From NCBI GenBank assembly GCA_014382365.1, contig JACNJW010000039.1:62001-126000 (forward strand): a DNA stretch of 64,000 bases, in the 5' to 3' direction. Shown in pieces: positions 50,979 through 60,010 of the stretch. A program made the translations under genes and the position numbers. The first letter of the stretch is position 1; every line of letters starts with the position of its first letter. The stretch is from SAR324 cluster bacterium (lineage in GTDB: Bacteria > SAR324 > NAC60-12). The notes below the pieces were generated by a model. The model was given only the letters and a program-made list of their open reading frames with translations, was not told the origin of the DNA and ran no database searches.

Positions 50979-52592
50979 ATGATTCCATTACATTCCTTAG
51001 AAAAAAACGGATTACAAAAATATCAGCTTTGGCTGTCATTATTTCTGTTGCTGCTTTTTACATGTGTTGGACTTTTAAATGCACAAACTGCAGAAAAACT
51101 TCCGGCAACCGCTGAAAATTTAGTGGCGGGAAAACAGATTTACCGCAACAGTTGTTGGTATTGTCATGGAAAAATCGGAGACGGAAATGGTCCTGCGGCA
51201 GATTTTCTGGATCCGCGTCCACGAGATTTTACGGCGGGAATGTACAAAATCCGCACGACCAAAACCGGAGAATTGCCCACCGATGAAGACCTTTTCCGGA
51301 TCATCAGCAAAGGCATTCCGGGAACAGCTATGCCGCGCTGGGAATTGACGCTTGACGATAATGAACGATGGCAGGTTTTGCAGTACATTAAGGCTTTTGC
51401 CTACGAATTTTCCGATCCGGAATATGACCCCTACAAAGCGGTGGTGGAAATTCCGCCAAAGGTTGAATCGTCTCCGGAAAGTATTGCCCAGGGCCGGAAA
51501 ATATTTGAAAAAAATAAATGCTTTGAATGTCATGGTTTGGAAGGAAAAGGTGACGGACGCGACGGTTTAGAAGACGGTTGGGGCTTTCCGGTGCGTGTCC
51601 GGAACTTAACAAGAGGCACAAATATTAAAGGCGGTAAGAATCCGGAAGATATTGTTTATCGTTTCACCACCGGAATCAACGGCACGCCAATGCCCTCTTT
51701 TGCAAAAAATATCGGCGGCGAAGATCGCTGGCATTTGGCGAATTATATTGCTTCCATTGCCAGTACAGAGTATAGCGAAGGTGTGATCCTCAAAGCTGTT
51801 AAAATCGAACAAACTGCTCCGTCAACAATCGATGCGGAAATTTGGGAGACGCTTCCGGCATTGCGGATTCCATTGGCCGGACAGGTAATTGCCAAACCAC
51901 GTTGGCAAAATCATGCTATTGATTTAGTACAAGTTCGTGCTGTATTCAATGATGAAGAAATTAGTTTCCTCGTGGAATGGGACGATCCGTTTCAAGACAC
52001 AAAACATGATGCAGAACAAGAAATTCACGAATATGAAAATACTTATGTCATGGCAGTTGATGAAGTACCACGCGAGCGGAATGTGTTCCGGGACTCGATT
52101 GCAATGCAATTTCCGGTGAAGCTCAAATCAGGAGCAAAAAAACCGCACTTTTTCCGCGGCGATACCAGTAATCCGGTCAACTTATGGGTTTGGAAATCAG
52201 ATCTTGAAGCCTCTGGAAACAATCCGGTAGAAGATACCAACGCCAACGGTTTCAATAAACCTCTCAAATCACAACCGGAGACAGGACAACAGGTGACAGG
52301 AAAAGGCGTTTGGAAAAATGGGCGCTGGCGGGTGGTCATGAAACGAACGCTGACTACTGAAGACCGTAACGATATTCAGTTTGAAAAAGGAAAAATGATT
52401 CCGATGGCTTTCAACGCCTGGGACGGCTCAAACGGCGAACACGGCCTGATCATGTCACTGTCTGCCTGGAGTTTTGTTTATTTGGATGTTCCAATTCCAA
52501 CCAATTTGTACGGCTATGCTTTTCTGATAATGCTAATAATCGCAGGATTGTTATTATTATTTATTCGCTATAGCCGCTCTAAGTCTTCTTAA
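50979..52592 (+). CDS. Diheme cytochrome c with ethylbenzene-dehydrogenase-like heme domain, module A
   Basis: A 537-residue secreted protein with two heme c domains (CWYCHGKIGDGNG and CFECHGLEGKGDG), then a domain of about 230 residues resembling the heme b-binding gamma subunit of ethylbenzene dehydrogenase (LRIPLAGQVIAKPRW, FLVEWDDPFQDT), and a C-terminal helix (AFLIMLIIAGLLLLFI) anchoring it. It closely parallels the protein at 56039. Likely a periplasmic electron carrier linking other reductases or oxidases to the bd-like membrane core. Confidence 0.8.
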   Translation: MIPLHSLEKNGLQKYQLWLSLFLLLLFTCVGLLNAQTAEKLPATAENLVAGKQIYRNSCWYCHGKIGDGNGPAADFLDPRPRDFTAGMYKIRTTKTGELPTDEDLFRIISKGIPGTAMPRWELTLDDNERWQVLQYIKAFAYEFSDPEYDPYKAVVEIPPKVESSPESIAQGRKIFEKNKCFECHGLEGKGDGRDGLEDGWGFPVRVRNLTRGTNIKGGKNPEDIVYRFTTGINGTPMPSFAKNIGGEDRWHLANYIASIASTEYSEGVILKAVKIEQTAPSTIDAEIWETLPALRIPLAGQVIAKPRWQNHAIDLVQVRAVFNDEEISFLVEWDDPFQDTKHDAEQEIHEYENTYVMAVDEVPRERNVFRDSIAMQFPVKLKSGAKKPHFFRGDTSNPVNLWVWKSDLEASGNNPVEDTNANGFNKPLKSQPETGQQVTGKGVWKNGRWRVVMKRTLTTEDRNDIQFEKGKMIPMAFNAWDGSNGEHGLIMSLSAWSFVYLDVPIPTNLYGYAFLIMLIIAGLLLLFIRYSRSKSS

Positions 52593-52612
52593 TCATAGTT
52601 CAATAAAATACT

Positions 52613-54379
52613 GTGCAAGCAAAAATAAATAGAATAGATAATTCAAAATATGTTGTACGCAGTATTTTTCTGCTGTTGTTTTTGGGTCTTGCCGGAGCAG
52701 TCTGGGGGCAGGAACTGATTGAGTTGCCTGAATATCGGGCATTTCCGATTATTGGCAGTCGGGTGGCGGTTTGGATTGCCGCAGAGGTGCATTTGATGTT
52801 TGCTGCGTTTGTGCTGGGTGTGCCGATGTTTGCAGTGATTGTCGAACTGATTGGTGTTCTCACAAAGCAAGAACGCTATGACAAGATGTCTAAGGAGTTC
52901 ACTAAACTATTGGCAATTGCTATGTCCACCACTGCCATTTGGGGGGGGATTTTGCTTTTCCTGCTTTTGACGCTATACCCGCGTTTCATGAATTACCTCT
53001 CTGAGGTTTTCCTGCCGACTCTCTGGATTTATCCTTTTCTTTTCTTTCTCGAAGCCTTCACGCTCTATATTTATTATTATGGTTGGGAGCGGATGAAAAG
53101 CGGAAAGAGTAAATGGTTTCATCTTTATCTCGGACTTCAACTCAACATTGTCGGCACTGTTTTATTGTTGGTAGCCAATGCCTGGGCCACTTTTATGATG
53201 ACTCCCGGAGGTGTTGACATGAAAACCGGAGCCTTGATGAATATTTGGGAAGTCATCGACAATTTCGCGTGGTGGCCGATCAACATTCACCGTTTGATTG
53301 CCAATGTGACATTTGGCGGTGCAATCGTAGCGGCTTATGCGGCATTTAAGTTTTTGCATTCCAGCACAGATGAAGATAAGGCGCATTATGATTGGATGGG
53401 GTATGTCGGCAACATGATTGCCATTTGGTCGTTTTTGGTTTTGCCGTTTGCAGGATACTGGTTGATGCGCGAGTTATATCAATATGATCAGACAATGGGT
53501 ATCACAATGATGGGCGGATTTCTCTCCTGGCTTTGGATTATTCAGGCGGTACTGATTTCATCACTTTTTCTAGCCAGCAATTATTATTTGTGGCTGGGCA
53601 TGGAGCGGATTGACGGCGGGGAGCGTTACCAGAAATATATCAAATATATGCTCAGTGTTTTGCTCTTGTGTGTTTGGGTTTGGGCAACTCCGCACAGCCT
53701 TGTGGTTTCACCGGAAGAAGTCGCGGTCATGGGCGGCGTACATCATCCGGTAATCGGAATTTTCGGCGTGATGTCCGCAAAAATGACGGCGGTCAACTTT
53801 ATGATTTTAACTTCGGCAATCGGCTTTATGTTTTACCGCCGCGCCAACAAAGTGGCAACTGTCAGTTATGCGATGCCGCTTAATTTGCTGCAAGCCGGAA
53901 TTTTTGCAGGAGTCGGGGCTTATGTTTTGTACTTGGGTGTGGACGGATATTTTGTCGAACCAAGCATTCGCGTCAATAAATATTCGGTTTGGCAGGTTTT
54001 AGCGGTTTTATTCGCCATCATTTCAACAACAGTGATTGATGTTTTCCTTTTTAAAAATTCTGAATCTCTTGGCAAATTCCATTGGGGGAAAATGCCGCAA
54101 CGCTCCCAATATATTTTGATTTTTATTGCAGTTACCTTCACTTGGCTGATGGGATTGATGGGCTATGCCCGTTCCGCAATTCGTCAGCATTGGCACGTCT
54201 ATAAAGTGATGGAAGATACTTCAGTTGATGCTTTTGCGCCAACTCTAGGTTTTGCCTCAAATGTGGTTTCAGTTTGCGTCTTAATCTTCTTGGGGTTGGT
54301 CATGTTTATTTTCTGGCTTGGTTCACTGGCTGACCCGAAAAAGAAAGAAACTCCGGTTGTGGCGGAGATGAACCGATGA
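52613..54379 (+). CDS. bd-like oxidase subunit I homologue, module B
   Basis: A 588-residue paralogue of the module A protein, sharing AEVHLMFAAFVLGVPMFAV (His60), NIHRLIANVTFGG and YDWMGYVGNMIAIWS, and again lacking GRQPW. The start is a GTG; no ATG lies near. It is about 65 residues shorter than its paralogue. It overlaps the next gene by four bases (ATGA). Confidence 0.75.
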   Translation: MQAKINRIDNSKYVVRSIFLLLFLGLAGAVWGQELIELPEYRAFPIIGSRVAVWIAAEVHLMFAAFVLGVPMFAVIVELIGVLTKQERYDKMSKEFTKLLAIAMSTTAIWGGILLFLLLTLYPRFMNYLSEVFLPTLWIYPFLFFLEAFTLYIYYYGWERMKSGKSKWFHLYLGLQLNIVGTVLLLVANAWATFMMTPGGVDMKTGALMNIWEVIDNFAWWPINIHRLIANVTFGGAIVAAYAAFKFLHSSTDEDKAHYDWMGYVGNMIAIWSFLVLPFAGYWLMRELYQYDQTMGITMMGGFLSWLWIIQAVLISSLFLASNYYLWLGMERIDGGERYQKYIKYMLSVLLLCVWVWATPHSLVVSPEEVAVMGGVHHPVIGIFGVMSAKMTAVNFMILTSAIGFMFYRRANKVATVSYAMPLNLLQAGIFAGVGAYVLYLGVDGYFVEPSIRVNKYSVWQVLAVLFAIISTTVIDVFLFKNSESLGKFHWGKMPQRSQYILIFIAVTFTWLMGLMGYARSAIRQHWHVYKVMEDTSVDAFAPTLGFASNVVSVCVLIFLGLVMFIFWLGSLADPKKKETPVVAEMNR

Positions 54380-55167
54380 ACACAATTAAAGTCATTCTTT
54401 TCACTGTTTTAGTTGTTGGTTTTTATTCTTTTTACGCCAATAGCATTCCGCAAACCGAATCACATCCGCCAAAAAAAATCAGCCTTGACGCAAAACTCAG
54501 CGAAGACGAAATGATCGAAGCCGGAGAGCGTGTTTATTCGACAAAAGGCACTTGCGGAATTTGCCATGCAATTGGGCGCAAAGGTTCGCGAGGACCGGAT
54601 TTGAACGGTGTCGGTTTACGGGCCGCAAACCGCAGAGAAGGCATGAACGCAAAAATTTATTTACTGGAATCGCTGTTGGATCCGTCTGTTTATTTGGTGG
54701 AAGGCTACGCACCGATGATGCCACCGATGGCCGGTATTTTGACTCCCGGAGAAGTGATGGTGACAGTCGCTTATCTTCAAAGTTTGGGCGGGCAGGTTAA
54801 TATTACTCCGGAGGATGTCCGGGCCGCAATGCAGGTTGGTGCAAGTTCAACTTCTCCGGTTACGGAAGTAGCTCCGGCAGTTGAAGAAACAGCTGTAAAC
54901 ACTATTATTAATGAAGTGAAATCCGGTGATGCAGAAAAAGGGAAAACGGTCTATAACACTTTTTGTATTGCATGTCATAATCCTGACCCGGCTTTGGCTG
55001 GTCCAATTGGGCCGGAAATCAAAGGTTCTTCACGGGAATTGCTGGAAGCACGTGTCATGCGGGGGCAATATCCGGATGATTACACACCCAAAAGGGAAAC
55101 GAAAATTATGCCACCCATGACAAATCTGGTTAACGACATTGACCATTTGACTGAATTTTTGAAATAA
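54376..55167 (+). CDS. Diheme cytochrome c, module B
   Basis: A 263-residue protein with an N-terminal anchor helix and two heme sites, CGICHAIGRKGSRGPDL and CIACHNPDPAL, separated by a Pro/Glu/Ala-rich linker. It is the counterpart of 48909 in module A but has no acidic tail and a simpler second domain. Confidence 0.8.
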   Translation: MNTIKVILFTVLVVGFYSFYANSIPQTESHPPKKISLDAKLSEDEMIEAGERVYSTKGTCGICHAIGRKGSRGPDLNGVGLRAANRREGMNAKIYLLESLLDPSVYLVEGYAPMMPPMAGILTPGEVMVTVAYLQSLGGQVNITPEDVRAAMQVGASSTSPVTEVAPAVEETAVNTIINEVKSGDAEKGKTVYNTFCIACHNPDPALAGPIGPEIKGSSRELLEARVMRGQYPDDYTPKRETKIMPPMTNLVNDIDHLTEFLK

Positions 55168-55179
55168 ACTGTTCAAACA

Positions 55180-55941
55180 ATGTTTAAAAAAATTCTTACA
55201 CATATTTTATTTATCAATGCTTTGATTGTGCTGGCTGTTGTCTTATTTCTGCAATATGCAGTTGTGCCGGCCATTCCGCAAAGTGTTTTTTCATTCTATG
55301 TGATTGCGTTGATTTTGGGTTTAATCTTGTTTGTGACTTCAACCAGCAAGAATTTAGAGGAATTCTGGCAGCCCATCGAAGTACTTTTGACCAATGATAA
55401 ATTGATTGTTTTACGGTGGCTGGTGCTGTTGACAATTCCGGCTGTGCTTGCTTTTTACATCGGATTATCTATGTTACCTTCTAATCAGGCACCTTTGGAA
55501 TTAAGGGTAGTCCATCCTGCACCGCCTGGAGAAATCATTTTTAACGGAAAAACAATCAGTATGCGGGATGTCGTTAATCCCTTCAGAGCATATGAAACTT
55601 CTGATCCGGAAAAATTTACGGAACACGTAGAGTTGGGACGCAAAGTTTATTATGAAAATTGCCATTTTTGTCACGGCGATTTTCTGGACGGCAAAGGTAC
55701 TTTTGCTAATGCGCTCGACCCGAAACCGGCCAATTTTCAAGATGTCGGAACGATTGCTCAGTTGCAGGAAACCTATGTTTTTTGGCGCATTGCCAAAGGC
55801 GGACCGGGACTGCCGGCAGAGTCGATGCCGTGGCAGTCAGCAATGCCGGCCTGGGAGGGTATCTTGTCTGAAGAAGATATTTGGGACGTAACCTTGTTTT
55901 TATACAAAGCAACCAATCACCCTCCGCGAACTTGGGAATGA
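55180..55941 (+). CDS. Membrane-bound monoheme cytochrome c, module B
   Basis: A 253-residue protein with three N-terminal helices and one heme domain, CHFCHGDFLDGKG, followed by PANFQDVGTIAQLQETYVFW, which mirrors PANFRDPGTIATIVEEYAFW in the module A protein at 50078. Probable electron entry subunit. Confidence 0.8.
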   Translation: MFKKILTHILFINALIVLAVVLFLQYAVVPAIPQSVFSFYVIALILGLILFVTSTSKNLEEFWQPIEVLLTNDKLIVLRWLVLLTIPAVLAFYIGLSMLPSNQAPLELRVVHPAPPGEIIFNGKTISMRDVVNPFRAYETSDPEKFTEHVELGRKVYYENCHFCHGDFLDGKGTFANALDPKPANFQDVGTIAQLQETYVFWRIAKGGPGLPAESMPWQSAMPAWEGILSEEDIWDVTLFLYKATNHPPRTWE

Positions 55942-56038
55942 TTTAGTATTTGTGCCCATGGATCATTCGAATAAAAACGGAAAAAATCCGAACAACCATC
56001 GAAAATTTGTGACTGATTATAGATTTATTGGTTTTTTT

Positions 56039-57640
56039 ATGAATCGTATATTTTACGGAATATTGGCTTTAATCATTTTTAGTGTACCGCTAGTTGCTTC
56101 GGCGGCTGGGCACTCGCACGACCATTCCGGAGGCAAAGCAGTTTATGACGAACATTGTGCACATTGCCATGGATACGAAGGTGACGGACAAGGTTATGCT
56201 TTTGAAAATGCTTTTCCGAAACCGAGAGATTTTACTTTCGGAATGTTCAAAATCCGTACAACTGCTACCGGAGAAGAACCTACGCAAGACGACCTTTTCA
56301 ACATCATCAGCAGAGGAATGCCCGGAACCACCATGCCGGAATGGGCAACTGTGCTGAACGAACAACAACGCCGCGATGTCGCCGTTTATGTAGAGCAGTT
56401 TTACAAGGGTGAAGATGAGGAGGAAGAAGACGAAGAAGTAGATGAGGATGAAACTGAAAAGGAAGAAGCAGACGAAGAAGAGACTGACGAGGAAGAAGCA
56501 GACGAAGAAGAGGAAGAGGTGGATGATGAAGATGAAGAAGATGCTCCGGTTGCACCTCTCGTAATTCCAAAAGCACCGGTTTCTACTCCGGAAAGCATTG
56601 CACTCGGCAAGGAATTGACCATAAAAGTAGAATGCGATAAATGTCACGGAAAAGAGGGACGAGCGGATGGTCCATCTGCAATGGAATTGAAGGACGATTG
56701 GAATCAATTAGCGATGCGCCCTGCAGACTGGACTGCTCCCTGGCGTTTCAGAGGTGGAAATCTTCCGGAAGATATTTTCCGTACAGTACGAACAGGGCTT
56801 AACGGTACGGCCATGCCCTCCTTTGCGGAAGATCTAACAGATGAAGAGACATGGAATGTAGTGCATTATGTGCGCTCACTGGCTCCAGAAGTTGAACCGA
56901 ATGTAAAACGAACACTTGTTTCTAAAGAAGTGGAAGGTGAACTTTCATTAGAAATGGATGTTCAATGGCAAGCTGCTCAGGAATTTTATGTGCCGTTTTC
57001 CGGACAAGTGATTGTCAACGAACGACTGTTTCAACCCATGGTACATTCTCTCCGTTTTCGTTCTATTTACAATGAAGAAGAAATAGCCTTCCGGATTCAG
57101 TGGAACGATCCGACTTCAAAAGATCACAAAGATTTTGCCGGCGGTGATGAAATGATTTTACAATTTCCGGCAAAGCTTAAAAAAGGTGAACGTATCAAGC
57201 CATATTTTTTGATGGGACAGCCCGGCAAGTCGGTCAACATCTGGCTTTGGAGCGATGCTACAGGAAAAGCAGTTGACGCAAAATCCTCGCGTTTGGGTGA
57301 TTGGCTGGTACGAGAAGATCACAACTTGGATTCTAAAATTGAACACAAAAACGGTCAATATACTTTGTCGATTAAACGTGCCCGTGTCAACGAACAAAAA
57401 GGAAGCATCCAGTTTCCACCTGATCAGGTGTTCGTGCCAATTGCATTTTCTGTAGTCGAAGGCTCCAGCGGTGAAGGCGGCAGCAAACGTGGTGTAACAA
57501 CCTGGTATAATTTACTGCTGGAACAGCCCGTTGGAAATAATATCTATTATGTGCCGATTTTGATATTTCTGTTAATTCTTGGTTTGGAAATACTGTTGAT
57601 GATACGCACCAGGAAAAATTTTAAGGCAGCAAAAAGTTAA
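56039..57640 (+). CDS. Diheme cytochrome c with acidic linker and ethylbenzene-dehydrogenase-like domain, module B
   Basis: A 533-residue protein. ATG at 56039 opens on the signal peptide (IFYGILALIIFSVPLVASA); an upstream in-frame ATG at 55952 would add 29 polar residues. First heme CAHCHGYEGDGQG, then a 45-residue linker of almost only Glu and Asp (about 126-170), second heme CDKCHGKEGRADG, a heme b-type ethylbenzene-dehydrogenase-like domain (FYVPFSGQVIVNERLF, FRIQWNDPTS) and a C-terminal helix. Same architecture as 50979 apart from the acidic linker. Confidence 0.8.
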   Translation: MNRIFYGILALIIFSVPLVASAAGHSHDHSGGKAVYDEHCAHCHGYEGDGQGYAFENAFPKPRDFTFGMFKIRTTATGEEPTQDDLFNIISRGMPGTTMPEWATVLNEQQRRDVAVYVEQFYKGEDEEEEDEEVDEDETEKEEADEEETDEEEADEEEEEVDDEDEEDAPVAPLVIPKAPVSTPESIALGKELTIKVECDKCHGKEGRADGPSAMELKDDWNQLAMRPADWTAPWRFRGGNLPEDIFRTVRTGLNGTAMPSFAEDLTDEETWNVVHYVRSLAPEVEPNVKRTLVSKEVEGELSLEMDVQWQAAQEFYVPFSGQVIVNERLFQPMVHSLRFRSIYNEEEIAFRIQWNDPTSKDHKDFAGGDEMILQFPAKLKKGERIKPYFLMGQPGKSVNIWLWSDATGKAVDAKSSRLGDWLVREDHNLDSKIEHKNGQYTLSIKRARVNEQKGSIQFPPDQVFVPIAFSVVEGSSGEGGSKRGVTTWYNLLLEQPVGNNIYYVPILIFLLILGLEILLMIRTRKNFKAAKS

Positions 57641-57685
57641 CTCTTAAATCTTGCAGTTGCAGGTTTGATTGAGTCAGGAGGAGCG

Positions 57686-59008
57686 ATGGCCAATAACCAA
57701 CAAATCAATAATCAATACCAGCCCTATCTGGTAGCGTTAAATTTGACTCAGCGCTGCAATCTAAAATGTGCACATTGTTATCTTGATGCAGGTGGAAAAA
57801 CAGACTCTGCCAAAGATGAGTTAAGTACCTCAGAATTGAAGGCTCTCTTTTCAGAAATATCTGAGCGTGCAGAAGGCACTTTGATTGTACTGACTGGTGG
57901 AGAACCTTTGTTACGACCGGATATCGTCGAATTAACTGCAGCTGGGAATGCACTAGGTTTACGCATGGTTTTGGGTACGAACGGTATGCTGCTCACTTCG
58001 AAAGTTGCACAGGAATTAAAAGGTGCAGGTTTACAAGGCGTTGGCATCAGTCTGGACAATTTGCATCCTGAAGGGCATGACCGGTTTAGAGGTGTTTCGG
58101 GTGCCTGGGAAAAAACACTAACGGCAATTCGTGCTTGCCGTGCCTGTGGACTACATGTCCAGCTTCATACAACGGTAACTCACCAAAATGCGAACCAGAT
58201 TGAAGCCTTTGTTGAGTTTGCAAAAAAAGAAGGTGCAAGTATTCTTAATTTCTTTTTTCTGGTTTGTACAGGACGAGGGCAGTGGATGAACGATATTTCT
58301 CCGGAACAATATGAAGATGTTCTTGAACGCATTGCAGAACTGCAGAGAGAGACTAAATCATTGATGATTCAGGCTCGTTGTGCACCTCATTTTAAACGCA
58401 TTTTGTATCAACACGATTCACAGTCAGCATTTACACGGGCTCAGGGCTACGACGGCGGAGGCTGTCCGGCGGCAACGCATTATTGTCGGATTGATCCGCA
58501 GGGTAATGTCACACCTTGTCCTTACATGGAAAATGTTGCAGGTAATATCAGACAGTCCGGTTTCTGGAATATTTGGAATGAGTCATCTTTATTTCAGAGG
58601 TTTCGCTCGCCTTCGTTGAATGGACGTTGCGGAAGTTGTGAATTCCGCAATTTATGTGGTGGTTGCCGGGCAAGAGCACAGGAGCGTTTTGAGGATATAA
58701 TGGCCGAAGATCCGACCTGTACCTGGCAACCGAAAACGAATCTTCCAGTAGCAATAGATTTACCTTCCGGAAAACTGGATGGCTCTGTTGAGTGGTCTGC
58801 GGAAGCAGAAAAACGATTAAAACGAATTCCGATTTTTTTACGAGGCATGATCCGCAAACGTTTGGAAGAAAAAGTTCGCTTAATGAATACAGATTTTAGT
58901 GAAAAAATTGTGATTACTCCGGAATTCATGGCGGAGCACCGGAAACAGCGTGAGCAGGAATTAGGAATTAAATTTGAAGATGCAAACCCTACAAGGAGAA
59001 CAATATGA
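57686..59008 (+). CDS. Radical SAM/SPASM heme-biosynthesis-type enzyme with PCP_red-like tail
   Basis: A 440-residue cytoplasmic enzyme. CNLKCAHC (C23, C27, C30 region) binds the radical SAM [4Fe-4S] cluster; GGEPLLRPD is the SAM motif; the SPASM region ends in CGSCEFRNLCGGCRARAQ and AEDPTC, very like AhbC/AhbD and NirJ, enzymes that trim heme precursors. After residue about 360 comes a helical domain (WSAEAEKRLKRIPIFLRGMI) resembling PCP_red (BchB C-terminal type). It could make heme d1 for NirS, but its place after the bd-like modules suggests a role there. CAGGAGGAGCG precedes the ATG at 57686. Confidence 0.75.
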   Translation: MANNQQINNQYQPYLVALNLTQRCNLKCAHCYLDAGGKTDSAKDELSTSELKALFSEISERAEGTLIVLTGGEPLLRPDIVELTAAGNALGLRMVLGTNGMLLTSKVAQELKGAGLQGVGISLDNLHPEGHDRFRGVSGAWEKTLTAIRACRACGLHVQLHTTVTHQNANQIEAFVEFAKKEGASILNFFFLVCTGRGQWMNDISPEQYEDVLERIAELQRETKSLMIQARCAPHFKRILYQHDSQSAFTRAQGYDGGGCPAATHYCRIDPQGNVTPCPYMENVAGNIRQSGFWNIWNESSLFQRFRSPSLNGRCGSCEFRNLCGGCRARAQERFEDIMAEDPTCTWQPKTNLPVAIDLPSGKLDGSVEWSAEAEKRLKRIPIFLRGMIRKRLEEKVRLMNTDFSEKIVITPEFMAEHRKQREQELGIKFEDANPTRRTI

Positions 59009-59931
59009 GCGCAGTATTAAAATTTGAAAAGCAATATCCACAAATTTCTGTGGAAGCTGAAGCAATGGCAGTTGATTTGCCAGATGGACCGACCAGGATG
59101 CCGGTTACCACACTTCCGGAACACTTCATTGATTGGATGGAGGAGGGACGCCGCGGAATGTATAATCGTTTGAAGGGAAAGCAAGATAATGTTGAATTCT
59201 TTTCTCAGCATCTTCCGGTTTTGGTGACGCACAATCCGAATTCAGTTTTTCCTTTTAATTGCGGAAACAAAGGCGTAGGGTTTTTGCCGAAAGCAGAATA
59301 TTTGGAAGAATACACGGAGCGTTACCGCGAAACGATGGAACGTACACGCGGCATTCCTTGGCAAGATTCTTTGGAACAGCGTTTGGAAACAGTTTCCGAG
59401 TTTAATTTTAATCGTGAAGTGATTGATTACCGTTGTCTAACTTCATTGGAAATTTTTGAAAAACGAACTTTCAACAATCTCCGCCAGTTACCTTTGGCAT
59501 CTTTGCATTATACAGGTCACTGTCCTTCTTATACCAGTTTTCAGTTAAATTGCGGTGTTGAAATTGTGGGGCAGGATGATCCAAGACACACCTTTATCAT
59601 GCTTTCCCGTACAATGTTTGAATACGACAGTTTTCATATTGCACAACCTCAGTTTCCGTATGGCTACCTTTTTTGGATTTCTGAGGTGCAGGACAAAACG
59701 CCGCATCGTGTTGAGGAACAACCGGACAAAGTGCAGTACCTTCAACAAAATGGAGAAATGCAATGGCAACCTGAAGCAATCGCTTCTATTAACCGTGCTC
59801 CAGGAATGATTCGTCAACACATTTGTGAGACTGTCGAAAAATATGCACGTGAACGCGGTTTTAGCGAAATTACAGTAGAAGTTTTGCAGGAAGCAAAGAG
59901 CAACATGAACGAATGTCCGGTGCATAAGTAG
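59005..59931 (+). CDS. Unknown protein with C-terminal PCP_red-like domain
   Basis: A 308-residue soluble protein. The first 240 residues match no family I recognise; they include HYTGHCPSYTSFQLNC and two further Cys. The last 55 residues, MQWQPEAIASINRAPGMI and the helix after it, match the PCP_red-like repeat also found in both neighbours, and the protein ends in ECPVHK. It starts inside the stop of the radical SAM gene (ATGA), so the two are translationally coupled and probably cooperate. Confidence 0.65.
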   Translation: MSAVLKFEKQYPQISVEAEAMAVDLPDGPTRMPVTTLPEHFIDWMEEGRRGMYNRLKGKQDNVEFFSQHLPVLVTHNPNSVFPFNCGNKGVGFLPKAEYLEEYTERYRETMERTRGIPWQDSLEQRLETVSEFNFNREVIDYRCLTSLEIFEKRTFNNLRQLPLASLHYTGHCPSYTSFQLNCGVEIVGQDDPRHTFIMLSRTMFEYDSFHIAQPQFPYGYLFWISEVQDKTPHRVEEQPDKVQYLQQNGEMQWQPEAIASINRAPGMIRQHICETVEKYARERGFSEITVEVLQEAKSNMNECPVHK

Positions 59932-60010
59932 AGCTCCTGATATTCATTCAGCAAATATTAGTTTAACGAAAAACGGATCTGATTCTTGATCAATTCATAA
60001 AAAACAAACT

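Noticed and set aside
57686-59008. Naming the radical SAM enzyme nirJ because nirS is in the window
   Set aside because: AhbC, AhbD and NirJ cannot be told apart by the motifs seen, and its coupled partners carry PCP_red-like domains next to bd-like oxidases rather than other heme d1 genes.
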